Part shown: positions 1 to 12,920 of the stretch, in pieces
Numbering within the stretch: the stretch's first letter is position 1
How the letters are laid out: each line of letters opens with the position of its first letter
Notes under the pieces: generated by a model
Databases searched by the model: none
Told to the model about the DNA's origin: nothing
The model's input: only the letters and a program-made list of their open reading frames with translations
Made by a program: the position numbers and the translations under genes
Assembly: GCF_018882365.1 (NCBI RefSeq)
Contig: NZ_JACVOP010000001.1
Span: 124,001-188,000 of the forward strand
Origin: Polynucleobacter sp. 71A-WALBACH
Lineage (GTDB): Bacteria > Pseudomonadota > Gammaproteobacteria > Burkholderiales > Burkholderiaceae
DNA length: 64,000 nt
Direction of reading: 5' to 3'

Positions 1-3154
<3,154 letters not shown>

Positions 3155-3173
3155 TTCAGAGAATTAAACATGC

Positions 3174-4328
3174 TTAGGCGGAAATAATTCCGCCGCCTAA
3201 GCAAATATCACCGTCATACAAAACAGCGGATTGGCCAGGGGTCACTGCCCACTGCGCCTCCGGAAAAGCCAACTGAAAACTCAAAGCACCTTCTGCTCCT
3301 GCGGCAAGCGAGCACGCAGAGTCTGCTTGGCGATAACGGGTTTTTGCTGAATACTGCCCAGACACAGGCATTTCCCCCGCAACCCAGCTGGCATCAATTG
3401 CAGAAAGCTGATTGGCTAATAGCCATGGGTGCTCGTGGCCTTGAGCCACATATAGAGTGTTGTTAGCTACATCTTTGCGAGCCACATACCAAGCATCACC
3501 ATTGCCGTCTTGACTACCCCCTAAGCCAATGCCTTTGCGCTGACCTAGAGTGAAGAAAGCAAGCCCCATATGCTCTCCCACCGTTTTACCTTCAGGAGTT
3601 TTGATGGGTCCAGGGGTACGAGGTAAGTAACGATTTAAGAACTCGCGGAAGGGGCGCTCACCAATAAAACAAATACCAGTGGAATCTTTTTTGCGTGCAT
3701 TGTGCAAACCAATTTGTTCAGCAATTTTGCGCACTTCCGTTTTTGGGATTTCTCCCAAAGGAAAAAGAACATTTGCTAATTGGCTTTGAGTTAAGCGATG
3801 CAAAAAATAGCTTTGATCTTTGGTGGCATCAAGCGCCTTCAATAATTGCACTCGGCCACCCTCATGACGCACCCGCGCGTAGTGGCCAGTAGCAATAGCA
3901 TCTGCGCCCAAACTCATGGCATGGTCCAAAAAGGCTTTGAACTTAATTTCTGCATTGCACAATACATCGGGGTTAGGCGTTCTGCCGGCAGCATATTCGC
4001 GCAAAAACTCTGCAAAAACCCGCTCACGGTACTCAGCTGCGAAATTGACTGCCTCAACATCAATTCCAATGAGGTCAGCCACAGAAACGACATCTAGCCA
4101 ATCCTGGCGTGAGGAGCAATATTCGTCGTTATCATCGTCTTCCCAGTTTTTCATAAAAAGACCAATAACTTCATAGCCTTGTTGCTTGAGCATCCAAGCT
4201 GCTACAGACGAATCCACCCCTCCAGACATCCCAACGACGACTTTGGACGGTTTTGAGGCGGGTATTGCGGAAGAATTGAGCGGGATCATCAAAAAATGCG
4301 AGAATTCAATATAAGCTGAAAACCCCAT
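3174..4328 (-). CDS. mnmA: tRNA-uridine 2-thiolase MnmA
   Basis: Thiolates U34 of tRNA-Lys, -Glu and -Gln using sulfur relayed from IscS. The sequence shows the PP-loop GMSGGVDSS, the catalytic cysteine in [12 protein letters not shown], the second cysteine in [13 protein letters not shown], and the C-terminal beta-barrel ending [18 protein letters not shown]. It aligns end to end with E. coli MnmA. Start choice is open: the ATG at 4328 has a GAAGGAAG about 9 bases upstream, while the ATG at 4289 (MIPLNSS) gives a more typical N-terminus of 371 residues but has no visible ribosome site. The 3' end is convergent with the GST gene, 19 bases away. Confidence 0.93.
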   Translation of the reverse strand: MGFSAYIEFSHFLMIPLNSSAIPASKPSKVVVGMSGGVDSSVAAWMLKQQGYEVIGLFMKNWEDDDNDEYCSSRQDWLDVVSVADLIGIDVEAVNFAAEYRERVFAEFLREYAAGRTPNPDVLCNAEIKFKAFLDHAMSLGADAIATGHYARVRHEGGRVQLLKALDATKDQSYFLHRLTQSQLANVLFPLGEIPKTEVRKIAEQIGLHNARKKDSTGICFIGERPFREFLNRYLPRTPGPIKTPEGKTVGEHMGLAFFTLGQRKGIGLGGSQDGNGDAWYVARKDVANNTLYVAQGHEHPWLLANQLSAIDASWVAGEMPVSGQYSAKTRYRQADSACSLAAGAEGALSFQLAFPEAQWAVTPGQSAVLYDGDICLGGGIISA

Positions 4329-4463
4329 TGTAGAAGTCTTCCTTCAAACTTACCAAGATTTGAAGTAAACCAAACGAATGGTGATCAGGGTAAATAGATA
4401 GGTAGTTTTTTGCCTATTTAACTAAAATAGATTTTTCGAAAAATTTGTATTTGGAGACATGCC

Positions 4464-5594
4464 ATGCGCATAGGCGTACCGCTGGAAATCAGACCCGGGG
4501 AAACTCGTGTTGCTGCCACACCAGAAACCGTTAAGAAACTGATTGGTCAAGGCCACACCGTTGTTATTCAAAAGAATGCAGGTGTAACCGCCAGCCAGCC
4601 AGATGCTGCATATGAAGCAGTGGGCGCAACCATTGGTAGCGCCGCTGATGCCTTTGGAGCGGAGATCGTTCTCAAGGTTCGCGCTCCCGAAGCTGCAGAA
4701 CTCAAACAAATTAAATCTGGCAGCGTGCTCATCGGCATGCTCGATCCATTTGATAACGACAATATTGCCGCAATGGCTGCGCAAGGTGTAACCGCATTCT
4801 CATTAGAGGCTGCCCCACGCACTACTCGCGCCCAAAGCATGGACGTCTTGTCATCACAAGCCAATATTGCTGGATACAAAGCAGTCATAGTTGCCGCAAA
4901 TGAATATCAGCGCTTTATGCCAATGCTCATGACCGCTGCAGGAACCGTCAAAGCTGCGCGCGTGCTCATCTTGGGTGCTGGTGTTGCCGGCCTCCAAGCA
5001 ATTGCGACTGCTAAGCGTTTGGGTGCCGTCATCGAAGCATCTGATGTACGCCCTGCTGCTAAAGAGCAAATTGAATCCCTCGGCGCGAAGTTCGTCGATG
5101 TTCCTTATGAAACTGACGAAGAGCGTGAAATCGCACAAGGTGTTGGTGGCTATGCCCGCCCAATGCCAGAAGCCTGGATGAAGCGTCAAGCAGCCCTTGT
5201 TGCGGAGCGCGCTCAACAAGCTGACATCGTGATTACTACCGCTTTGATTCCAGGACGTAAGCCACCAGTCTTATTGCACAGCGATACCGTTGCCAATATG
5301 AAACCTGGCTCCATCGTGATCGACTTGGCAGCAGGTCGAGGTGAAAACGGTTCAGGTAACTGCCCTTTGACTGAAGCAGACAAGATTGTTGAAAAGAATG
5401 GTGTGAAGATTATTGGTTACACCAACCTTGCCAGCATGGTTGCCGCAGATGCTTCGGCTTTGTATTCACGTAACTTGCTCGACTTCATGAAACTCATCGT
5501 CGATCCAGAAGCGAAGTTAGTGATCCCAACAGATGACGACATCGTAACTGCCTGCCTCATGTGTCGTGATGGCCAAGCTGTCCGTAAAAACTAA
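4464..5594 (+). CDS. pntAA: NAD(P) transhydrogenase subunit alpha, part 1 (NAD(H)-binding dI)
   Basis: First of three genes encoding the proton-translocating transhydrogenase, which uses the proton gradient to drive NADH + NADP+ to NAD+ + NADPH. At 376 residues it is the soluble NAD(H)-binding domain I alone, resembling alanine dehydrogenase: N-terminal MRIGVPLEIRPGETRVAATPE, the Rossmann loop GAGVAGLQAIATAKRLGA, and RxxGGYARP-like segments. A GGAG lies about 8 bases before the ATG. In E. coli this domain is fused to the membrane part; here it is split off, as in Rhodospirillum and many betaproteobacteria. Confidence 0.95.
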   Translation: MRIGVPLEIRPGETRVAATPETVKKLIGQGHTVVIQKNAGVTASQPDAAYEAVGATIGSAADAFGAEIVLKVRAPEAAELKQIKSGSVLIGMLDPFDNDNIAAMAAQGVTAFSLEAAPRTTRAQSMDVLSSQANIAGYKAVIVAANEYQRFMPMLMTAAGTVKAARVLILGAGVAGLQAIATAKRLGAVIEASDVRPAAKEQIESLGAKFVDVPYETDEEREIAQGVGGYARPMPEAWMKRQAALVAERAQQADIVITTALIPGRKPPVLLHSDTVANMKPGSIVIDLAAGRGENGSGNCPLTEADKIVEKNGVKIIGYTNLASMVAADASALYSRNLLDFMKLIVDPEAKLVIPTDDDIVTACLMCRDGQAVRKN

Positions 5595-5618
5595 TAAAGA
5601 ACATTCGAAGGAAATATC

Positions 5619-5957
5619 ATGGATCTCGCTGCTTTTCAAAGCATCCTCACCGTCCAAAACATCACCGTGTTTGTACTGGCTATTTTTGTTGGCTACCACG
5701 TAGTTTGGAACGTCACTCCTGCACTACATACACCACTCATGGCGGTTACTAATGCTATTTCTGGAATCATTATTGTTGGCGCCCTACTTCAAACTGAAGT
5801 GATTGGTGGCGATGAGATCACTCTCACCAGCATTATTGGCGCCGTAGCAGTCTTCCTGGCCTCAATCAATATTTTTGGTGGCTTTATGGTTACCCGTCGC
5901 ATGCTTGAGATGTTCAAGAAAAAAGCTCCCAAGGCTGATGCGACTGGAACTAAATAA
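5619..5957 (+). CDS. pntAB: NAD(P) transhydrogenase subunit alpha, part 2 (membrane dII, short)
   Basis: A 112-residue membrane subunit with three hydrophobic segments (about residues 14-32, 42-60 and 65-85) and the conserved [21 protein letters not shown] stretch of the transhydrogenase membrane domain. It completes the split alpha subunit and contributes part of the proton channel with PntB. The gene follows pntAA by 24 bases and has a GAAGGAAA just before its ATG. All three pnt genes are evidently one transcript ending at the hairpin after pntB. Confidence 0.95.
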   Translation: MDLAAFQSILTVQNITVFVLAIFVGYHVVWNVTPALHTPLMAVTNAISGIIIVGALLQTEVIGGDEITLTSIIGAVAVFLASINIFGGFMVTRRMLEMFKKKAPKADATGTK

Positions 5958-5989
5958 AACTAGAACAAGATCTTATAGAGACCACAATA

Positions 5990-7357
5990 ATGTCAAACAT
6001 AACCGCGATTTCCTACCTCATTTCATCAGTGCTCTTCATCCTCGCCTTGCGTGGATTGTCATCACCAACCACTTCACGTCAAGGTAATACCTTTGGCATG
6101 ATCGGCATGTTGCTTGCCGTGATTACCACCTTCATGATCCCTGACTTTAAGCCAGTCTTCTCATTGATTATTGGCGCCATTGTTGGCGGCGCGATCATTG
6201 GAACGCTCGCAGCCAAGCGTGTGCAGATGACGAAGATGCCTGAGCTCGTTGCGCTCATGCACTCCTTTGTTGGTTTGTCGGCTGTCTTAATTGCTATTGC
6301 AGCGGTATACAACCCAGCTCATGACCATACCGGCGCGCAAAAGATTGAACTCTTTATCGGCGCATTTATTGGTGCAATTACCTTTACCGCTTCTGTAATC
6401 GCTTTCGGAAAACTATCTGGCAAGGTTAGCGGCAAGCCAGTGACATTTGCTGGCCAACATTTACTCAACCTCATCCTTGCTATCGGTATGGTTTCTGGTG
6501 GAGTCATGTACTTCATGACGGGTAGCCATGAAGCATTCTTGGTCATGTGTGCGATCGCCCTGGTATTGGGTGTTACTTTAATTATCCCAATCGGTGGCGC
6601 GGATATGCCAGTGGTGGTATCGATGCTCAACAGCTACTCTGGTTGGGCAGCTGCAGGTATTGGTTTCACATTGAACAATCCAGTATTGATTATTGCAGGC
6701 GCTTGCGTTGGCTCTTCTGGTGCCATTCTGTCTTACATTATGTGTAAGGCGATGAACCGCTCTATCTTGGCAGTGTTGCTTGGTGGCTTCGGTGCCGAAG
6801 CTTCTGCTGGTGGCGCTGATGATGGTGGTCCAAAAAATTACAAAACTGGCTCTCCAGAAGATGCGGCTTTCCTAATGGAAAATGCCGACACAGTTGTGAT
6901 TGTTCCTGGATATGGCTTAGCAGTTGCCCGTGCTCAACACGCTCTGAAAGAATTGACAGAGAAATTGACTCATCACGGCGTAACTGTAAAGTATGCGATC
7001 CACCCTGTTGCAGGCCGTATGCCTGGTCACATGAACGTTCTCTTGGCTGAAGCTGAAGTTCCATACGATCAAGTATTTGAAATGGAAGATATCAATAGCG
7101 ACTTTGGTCAGGCTGATGTGGTGTTGGTGCTGGGTGCAAACGACGTAGTAAATCCTGCTGCTCGCACTCCAGGTAGCCCTATCTTCGGCATGCCGATTTT
7201 GGAAGCTTTCAAAGCTAAAACAATTATTGTGAACAAGCGCTCCATGGCTGCTGGTTATGCCGGTCTTGATAACGAACTCTTCTATATGGATAAAACGATG
7301 ATGGTCTTCGGTGATGCGAAGAAAGTTGTAGAAGATATGGTGAAGTCTGTTAGCTAA
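5990..7357 (+). CDS. pntB: NAD(P) transhydrogenase subunit beta
   Basis: Beta subunit of the membrane transhydrogenase, 455 residues. The N-terminal half has about eight or nine membrane segments. The C-terminal domain III, from about residue 280, binds NADP(H) and shows VPGYGLAVARAQHAL, HPVAGRMPGHMNVLLAEA and VLGANDVVNPAA. It ends in the usual KRSMAAGYAGLDNELFY and DAKKVVEDMVK. The last 117 bases recur in decayed form at 9426-9544. The operon is the likely main NADPH source linked to the proton gradient. Confidence 0.96.
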   Translation: MSNITAISYLISSVLFILALRGLSSPTTSRQGNTFGMIGMLLAVITTFMIPDFKPVFSLIIGAIVGGAIIGTLAAKRVQMTKMPELVALMHSFVGLSAVLIAIAAVYNPAHDHTGAQKIELFIGAFIGAITFTASVIAFGKLSGKVSGKPVTFAGQHLLNLILAIGMVSGGVMYFMTGSHEAFLVMCAIALVLGVTLIIPIGGADMPVVVSMLNSYSGWAAAGIGFTLNNPVLIIAGACVGSSGAILSYIMCKAMNRSILAVLLGGFGAEASAGGADDGGPKNYKTGSPEDAAFLMENADTVVIVPGYGLAVARAQHALKELTEKLTHHGVTVKYAIHPVAGRMPGHMNVLLAEAEVPYDQVFEMEDINSDFGQADVVLVLGANDVVNPAARTPGSPIFGMPILEAFKAKTIIVNKRSMAAGYAGLDNELFYMDKTMMVFGDAKKVVEDMVKSVS

Positions 7358-7393
7358 TGTAAGTAATTTAGAGTTGTAATAGCACTAAACCAG

Positions 7394-7428
7394 AATGGCT
7401 AGTAAGTTAATTTACTAGCCATTTTTTA
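7394..7428 (+). terminator. Rho-independent terminator after pntB
   Basis: A perfect 12-bp inverted repeat (arms 7394-7405 and 7412-7423, core GGCTAGTAA / TTACTAGCC) with a 6-base loop, followed by a T run. It lies 37 bases after the pntB stop and closes the pnt operon. Confidence 0.88.
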
Positions 7429-7452
7429 TGTCGAATATCAAGAAAAACTCTA

Positions 7453-7899
7453 ATGACATTACCTAAAAAAATTTTAATAGCTTTTGCGTTGACGTACTCT
7501 TGGCATAGCCATGCTGAGGACACTCAAAAGCACTATTACACAGATATTCCAGGCGTAGAGGCGAATGTTTTAATCAAAACTACCAAGTCTTGGAATGGAT
7601 CCACACTTCCAGCATACAGCGAAGGTCAGCCTGAAATTACCATCGTGAGATATACATTTGCCCCTGGGGCGTCAATACCGATGCATATGCACCCCGTCAT
7701 TAATGCCGGCGTTTTACTAAAGGGTGAGCTCAATATCCTGACCAAAGCCGGCGAAAAAGTAATAGTGAAAGCAGGCGAACCATTGGTTGAACTTTTTAAA
7801 GAGTGGCATTTGGGCTCCAATCCAGGGACCGAGCCAGTTGACCTAATCATTGTCTATGCAGGGACAGTAGGCACCGCCTTAGTTATACGTGAGCACTAG
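7453..7899 (+). CDS. Secreted cupin-domain protein
   Basis: A 148-residue protein with an N-terminal signal peptide (KK then hydrophobic, cleavage near SHAED, about residue 21) and a single cupin barrel. Cupin motif 1 metal ligands are visible in PGASIPMHMHP and motif 2 is represented around the late LFKEWHLGSNPG. The protein is probably periplasmic and metal-binding; the substrate cannot be told. No strong ribosome site is seen before the ATG. It lies between the pnt terminator and a bidirectional terminator, so it is probably monocistronic. Confidence 0.75.
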   Translation: MTLPKKILIAFALTYSWHSHAEDTQKHYYTDIPGVEANVLIKTTKSWNGSTLPAYSEGQPEITIVRYTFAPGASIPMHMHPVINAGVLLKGELNILTKAGEKVIVKAGEPLVELFKEWHLGSNPGTEPVDLIIVYAGTVGTALVIREH

Positions 7900-7931
7900 G
7901 ATTCGTAAGGACAAGGAAATGAACTGCAAAT

Positions 7932-7960
7932 AAAAATAGAGCTACAAGAGCTCTATTTTT
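7932..7960. terminator. Bidirectional terminator between cupin and transporter genes
   Basis: A 12-bp perfect inverted repeat (AAAAATAGAGCT, 7932-7943, and its complement 7949-7960) around a 5-base loop. The A and T ends of the stem give a T run on either strand. It serves the plus-strand cupin gene and the minus-strand transporter gene. Confidence 0.85.
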
Positions 7961-7981
7961 ACAATTTCAAAAATATTAAAC

Positions 7982-9250
7982 CTATGCTGCTTTAGCCTTT
8001 AGGTAATTTGCGCGCATTGGACGCAATACAAAGAAGGCAAGAAGTGCTGCGGTTGCATCTAAAGCAATCATGATGGCAAACACTGGGATCCAACTCTCAG
8101 TAACACCATGGATGTAAGCTGCAATTGGGCCACCGATGATGGATCCAACACCTTGAGCCATGTACAAGAAACCATAGTTAGTTGTTGCATGCTTTTGACC
8201 AAAAGTATCTGTCAAGGTTGATGGGAATAAAGAGAAAATCTCACCCCAGCCAAAGAACACGATACCCGACAAAATCACAAACATGACGGGATCAGAGCGT
8301 GTCATTACCCAGAAAAACATTGCTACTGCCTCAAGACCAAATGCAATGGTCATTGTGTATTCGCGTCCGATTTTATCTGATACCCAACCAAATAATGGAC
8401 GTGTCAAGCCATTGGTTACACGGTCAATAGTTAAAGCCAAAGGCAATGCAGCCATTCCAAAAACCATTGCTCCAGTAATGCCAAAATCTTTCGCAAATGC
8501 ACCCATTTGAGAAATTACCATCAAACCTGATGTGGACATCATGGACATCATCAAGAACATCAACCAAAAAACTGGGGTCTTGAGCATTGCTTTAGGAGTA
8601 ACACCTGACGCAGCGGCTTCAATCTGGCCAGCAGTTTGAATACGGTCAGCATGTGGCACTCGAATACCTTGCGCAGCTAGCAGGCCTACGGCGCCAATAA
8701 TGTACCCAAAGAATGTTAAAGTGCCTTGGAGACCAGTCTCAGTGAGGCTGGTAGCGATAGGAAATGTGGTTAAAAGTGCGCCGATACCATATCCAGCGGC
8801 AACCATTCCGACTGCAAAACCTCGGTTATTGGGAAACCAGCGAACCATCAGACCCACAACGCCGATGTACACAATTCCGGTACCCAGACCACCAAGCACA
8901 CCATAAGTGATGTAGAGGTTAGAAACTGTTGTGAGGTTTGCGGAGAGAACCCAGCTTAGACCAGTGAGAATCGTACCAATAGATAGCAAAAGACGAGGTC
9001 CAAATTTATCTACCAAATAACCCTGAAATGGCGAGAAGAAAGTTTGCAGCACAATCAAAATCGAAAAGGTTACCTGCAACTCAGTCAGAGTTACACCAAG
9101 CTGACCCATGATGGGTTTGGTAAATAGCGCCCAGACATACTGAGGGCTTGAAATCGACATCATGCAAATGACGCCAAGGGCAAGCTGCACCCATTTGGAC
9201 TTCAGGGGGTTAGTGCTAGCAGGTGCCGCACTCATTGTTACTGAACTCAT
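7982..9250 (-). CDS. MFS transporter, oxalate/formate antiporter (OFA) family
   Basis: An inner-membrane permease of 422 residues with about twelve hydrophobic segments. It has the OFA-type start of TM1 (VICMMSISSPQYVWALFTKPI), the GYLVDKFGPRLLL MFS loop, and RPLFGWVSDKIGREYTM in the second half. OFA members exchange oxalate with formate or move other small organic anions; the substrate here is unproven. The frame opens at a TTG 6 codons upstream, but the ATG at 9250 has AAGGAG six bases ahead and is the likely start. Inverted repeats lie upstream at 9316-9335 and 9351-9380. Confidence 0.86.
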   Translation of the reverse strand: MSSVTMSAAPASTNPLKSKWVQLALGVICMMSISSPQYVWALFTKPIMGQLGVTLTELQVTFSILIVLQTFFSPFQGYLVDKFGPRLLLSIGTILTGLSWVLSANLTTVSNLYITYGVLGGLGTGIVYIGVVGLMVRWFPNNRGFAVGMVAAGYGIGALLTTFPIATSLTETGLQGTLTFFGYIIGAVGLLAAQGIRVPHADRIQTAGQIEAAASGVTPKAMLKTPVFWLMFLMMSMMSTSGLMVISQMGAFAKDFGITGAMVFGMAALPLALTIDRVTNGLTRPLFGWVSDKIGREYTMTIAFGLEAVAMFFWVMTRSDPVMFVILSGIVFFGWGEIFSLFPSTLTDTFGQKHATTNYGFLYMAQGVGSIIGGPIAAYIHGVTESWIPVFAIMIALDATAALLAFFVLRPMRANYLKAKAA

Positions 9251-9315
9251 ACAAGTCTCCTTATTCAAAATACTAGAATTTTTAAATTCAATCCTTAGGA
9301 GTTCATTGTGTTCCT

Positions 9316-9380
9316 TAGGGCAAGGGGAATCCCTAGCTCAATCACCGCTTTGGTGCATCATGCATTCCATGGATGCACCA
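9316..9380. promoter_or_regulatory. Two inverted repeats upstream of the OFA transporter
   Basis: Two dyads lie 66-130 bases upstream of the transporter ATG. The first is TAGGG-N10-CCCTA (9316-9335). The second is TGGTGCATC-N12-GATGCACCA (9351-9380). Both look like operator sites, but I recognise no specific regulator. Confidence 0.35.
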
Positions 9381-9389
9381 ATCTAGAGC

Positions 9390-9544
9390 AATAAAAAACG
9401 TCTACTCTTTTGGAGCTTCGCAGACTCCATGGCTGCAGGTAATGCCGACCTTGATAGCAAACCTTTTTCTATATAGATAAAACCATGATGGTCTTTAGTG
9501 ATACGAAGAAGGTTGTAGAGGATATGGTTAGGTCAGCTTCTTGA
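9390..9544. pseudogene. Composite relic: groEL 3' flank joined to pntB 3' end
   Basis: Bases 9426-9544 match the last 117 bases of pntB (7241-7357), with many substitutions, a net 2-base insertion and an in-frame TAG. Shared blocks include TCCATGGCTGC and GATGATGGTCTT-like runs. The 35 bases just before it match two pieces of the groEL 3' region: 9390-9411 resembles the groEL terminator arm at 10412-10433 (first 11 bases identical), and 9409-9424 is identical over 16 bases to 10559-10574 inside groEL. Neither part can be translated into a protein. The order groEL-end then pntB-end is what a tandem-duplication junction would leave. Confidence 0.8.
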
Positions 9545-9569
9545 AGATCTACTAGTTGGATTCAAATTT

Positions 9570-9592
9570 AAAAACCGCCCAGAGGCGGTTTT
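9570..9592 (-). terminator. Terminator after the small secreted protein gene
   Basis: A 9-bp stem (AAAACCGCC, 9571-9579, with GGCGGTTTT, 9584-9592) and a 4-base loop. Read on the minus strand it is followed by a T-rich tail. It lies 27 bases past the stop at 9619. Confidence 0.75.
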
Positions 9593-9618
9593 GGTCTGAC
9601 ATAGCGTAAGCAAGAGGC

Positions 9619-9969
9619 CTACCAGCTTCCTTTGCTAGCTTTCTGAATCGAGATAGCCACACTTCCAATAATCAACTTACCCCAGTCTGGGCAGACAACG
9701 ACAGCGCCCCCATTGTATGGAGAAATCGTTTGATATTGACCACCAGAAACCTTCCAACTAGAACCATCGGATGGCTGAAAAGTATCACCAGAGAATCCCA
9801 TAAATGAATAAGGGTTTTTAATAGACTCTCTATAACAAATGATTTGTTTGGTATCGACTGTTTGAGCAAGCGCATTCGATGAATGCAGTCCCACAAATAG
9901 TATGGCCAAAAAAGCCAAGGGCTTAAAAATTTCTTTCGCCCTGCAGATGGAAGAGCAGAATATTTTCAT
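9619..9969 (-). CDS. Small secreted protein of unknown function
   Basis: A 116-residue protein not recognised by sequence. A signal peptide is clear: hydrophobic PLAFLAILFVGL then SNALAQ, with cleavage after ALA near residue 36. The mature part has two cysteines, in IICYRE and VVCPDW, that could form a disulfide. I start at the ATG at 9969, whose bases overlap the stop of the upstream regulator gene (ATGA), implying coupled translation. The frame runs 12 codons further back inside that gene. The pairing with a MarR-like regulator suggests it is that regulator's target. Confidence 0.65.
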   Translation of the reverse strand: MKIFCSSICRAKEIFKPLAFLAILFVGLHSSNALAQTVDTKQIICYRESIKNPYSFMGFSGDTFQPSDGSSWKVSGGQYQTISPYNGGAVVVCPDWGKLIIGSVAISIQKASKGSW

Positions 9970-10313
9970 CGCTTCTTTTGGATTTTTTGCAACAATGCTT
10001 CGCACTCTTTTAGCCTTTTTAGGGCGAGCTTTGTGGGCAGCACAATTTTTACCCGACCATCTTCAGAATCGACTTTGGTAAGCAGTAGATTCTTTGCAAT
10101 TAATTTCTTCAATATGGCATGCAGGGTTGGCTGGGAGGCAATGTCCTCCATAAGCAAAATATCAAGCACTCTTAAGCGATTGTTATCCAACACTGCAGAA
10201 TGCACGGCATTAAGAACTGACACCTCATTGTAAGAAGTAAGTCCATACCGCTTATTGATTGCTACAACTTCCGCAAAAAGCAATAAATACTCTGATTGGT
10301 CATTTTTTTGCAT
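9966..10313 (-). CDS. MarR-like winged-helix regulator
   Basis: A protein of about 115 residues with a winged-helix pattern: helices around NEVSVLNAVHSAVL, a recognition-helix region in QPTLHAILKKLIAKNLL, and a wing with DSEDGRVKIVLPTKLA. This DxDDxR-like wing is typical of MarR proteins, though the protein is shorter than most of the family (about 140). The start at the ATG (10313) is preferred over an upstream TTG at 10358; neither has a clear ribosome site. It overlaps the secreted-protein gene by 4 bases. An 18-bp palindrome 73 bases upstream is a plausible operator. Confidence 0.65.
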   Translation of the reverse strand: MQKNDQSEYLLLFAEVVAINKRYGLTSYNEVSVLNAVHSAVLDNNRLRVLDILLMEDIASQPTLHAILKKLIAKNLLLTKVDSEDGRVKIVLPTKLALKRLKECEALLQKIQKKR

Positions 10314-10385
10314 ATGCAAATGGTATTGTGAATGCCCCGCAAACACCACGACTTTCAATTAAAGTTATTTATGTCACTTTTCATA

Positions 10386-10403
10386 TTGATTATTAATAAT
10401 CAA
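10386..10403. promoter_or_regulatory. 18-bp palindrome upstream of the MarR-like gene
   Basis: A perfect palindrome, TTGATTATT followed by its complement AATAATCAA, sits in the AT-rich gap between the MarR-like gene and the groEL terminator. Such sites are typical MarR operators, so autoregulation is likely but unproven. Confidence 0.5.
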
Positions 10404-10412
10404 AGTACATAA

Positions 10413-10443
10413 ATAAAAAACGCCTGGTCTTTTGAACCAGGCG
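10413..10443 (-). terminator. Terminator of the groES-groEL operon
   Basis: An 8-bp stem CGCCTGGT (10421-10428) / ACCAGGCG (10436-10443). Read on the minus strand it is followed by a run of T from 10420 down. It lies 43 bases after the groEL stop. Confidence 0.88.
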
Positions 10444-10485
10444 TATTTGTTTCTACAGCTTGAGAGCTGAGGAAATTGACGGCAA

Positions 10486-12150
<1,665 letters not shown>

Positions 12151-12161
12151 TTAGGTACCGA

Positions 12162-12452
12162 TTACTTCTGTACAACAGCCATGATGTCTTCTTCGCGCAT
12201 TACGAGAAGCTCATCGCTGCCGACCTTAACTGTTTGACCTGCATATTTGCCAAATAACACGCGATCGCCAACTTTGACGTCTGGTGCATTCAACTTACCG
12301 CTGTCATCACGCTTGCCTGGGCCAACTGCCAATACTTCGCCTTGGTCAGGCTTTTCAGCAGCAGCATCCGGGATGATGATTCCAGAGGCAGTTTTTGATT
12401 CTTGATCTAAACGTTTAATGATTACGCGATCATGTAAAGGACGCAGATTCAT
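12162..12452 (-). CDS. groS: Co-chaperonin GroES
   Basis: The 96-residue lid of the chaperonin. It has the family start [16 protein letters not shown], the mobile loop [17 protein letters not shown] and the end [23 protein letters not shown] ribosome site is visible just before the ATG. First gene of the operon, with CIRCE and a sigma70-like promoter about 110-165 bases upstream. Confidence 0.98.
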   Translation of the reverse strand: MNLRPLHDRVIIKRLDQESKTASGIIIPDAAAEKPDQGEVLAVGPGKRDDSGKLNAPDVKVGDRVLFGKYAGQTVKVGSDELLVMREEDIMAVVQK

Positions 12453-12561
12453 TCCTTCTCCTATGTTAGTAAGTGTTAACTAATTAAAAAACCAATATAA
12501 ATCAATGTGTTGCAATCTCTTAACACGAAGGCAACAAGCTTTTAAGCTTAGTAAGCCTGTT

Positions 12562-12588
12562 TTAGCACTCGCGTGTAGGGAGTGCTGA
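12562..12588 (-). promoter_or_regulatory. CIRCE operator (HrcA site)
   Basis: TTAGCACTC-N9-GAGTGCTGA, one base off the consensus inverted repeat bound by the heat-shock repressor HrcA. It sits directly downstream of the -10 box of the groES promoter. Confidence 0.93.
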
Positions 12589-12617
12589 TTATATAGGTCT
12601 GATTCTAGGGATTTCAA
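12588..12617 (-). promoter_or_regulatory. Promoter of groES-groEL
   Basis: On the minus strand TTGAAA (12612-12617) and TATAAT (12588-12593) are 18 bases apart, a good sigma70 match. The CTTGAAA is also the -35 type of sigma32 promoters. The -10 touches CIRCE, which fits repression by HrcA. The rest of the gap from 12618 to 12880 shows no gene or clear structure. Confidence 0.7.
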
Positions 12618-12880
12618 GGGCAAATTGTTGGAGTTTCTTAAGGATTGAACTCTGGATACCCGTGATTGAACTGAGAAATCCATAAAAATCATAGAGATAT
12701 GATTTTTCCACAAATTTTGACATTAAATATAGGCGAATATTTATTGAGGGAAGTTATCTAATTTTTCTGTAAATAATGCCGTCAGCAACCAAAGTCACGG
12801 CAACGGTTAATTAGGTGCCGACCGCTTTTCATTCAATTGCAGTCATTCAAAATAGAGTATTTAGGATTCCTGTGGGGCGG

Positions 12881-12900
12881 AGATCGGCCAGTAAGAGACG
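12881..12900 (-). repeat. Copy 1 of a dispersed intergenic repeat
   Basis: Reading the minus strand, CGTCTCTTACTGGCCGATCT differs at only two positions from 38857-38876 on the plus strand, and its centre matches 22748-22757. No coding frame crosses it. It lies between the groE region and the DUF779 gene. Confidence 0.55.
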
Positions 12901-12920
12901 TTTACATATTGAATATTGTT

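Noticed and set aside
9316-9335. Intrinsic terminator upstream of the OFA transporter
   Set aside because: The dyad has only a 5-bp stem with a 10-base loop and no T run; more like an operator.
12480-12713. 77-codon ORF upstream of groES
   Set aside because: Covers the CIRCE element and the promoter of groES, so it is regulatory DNA, not a gene.
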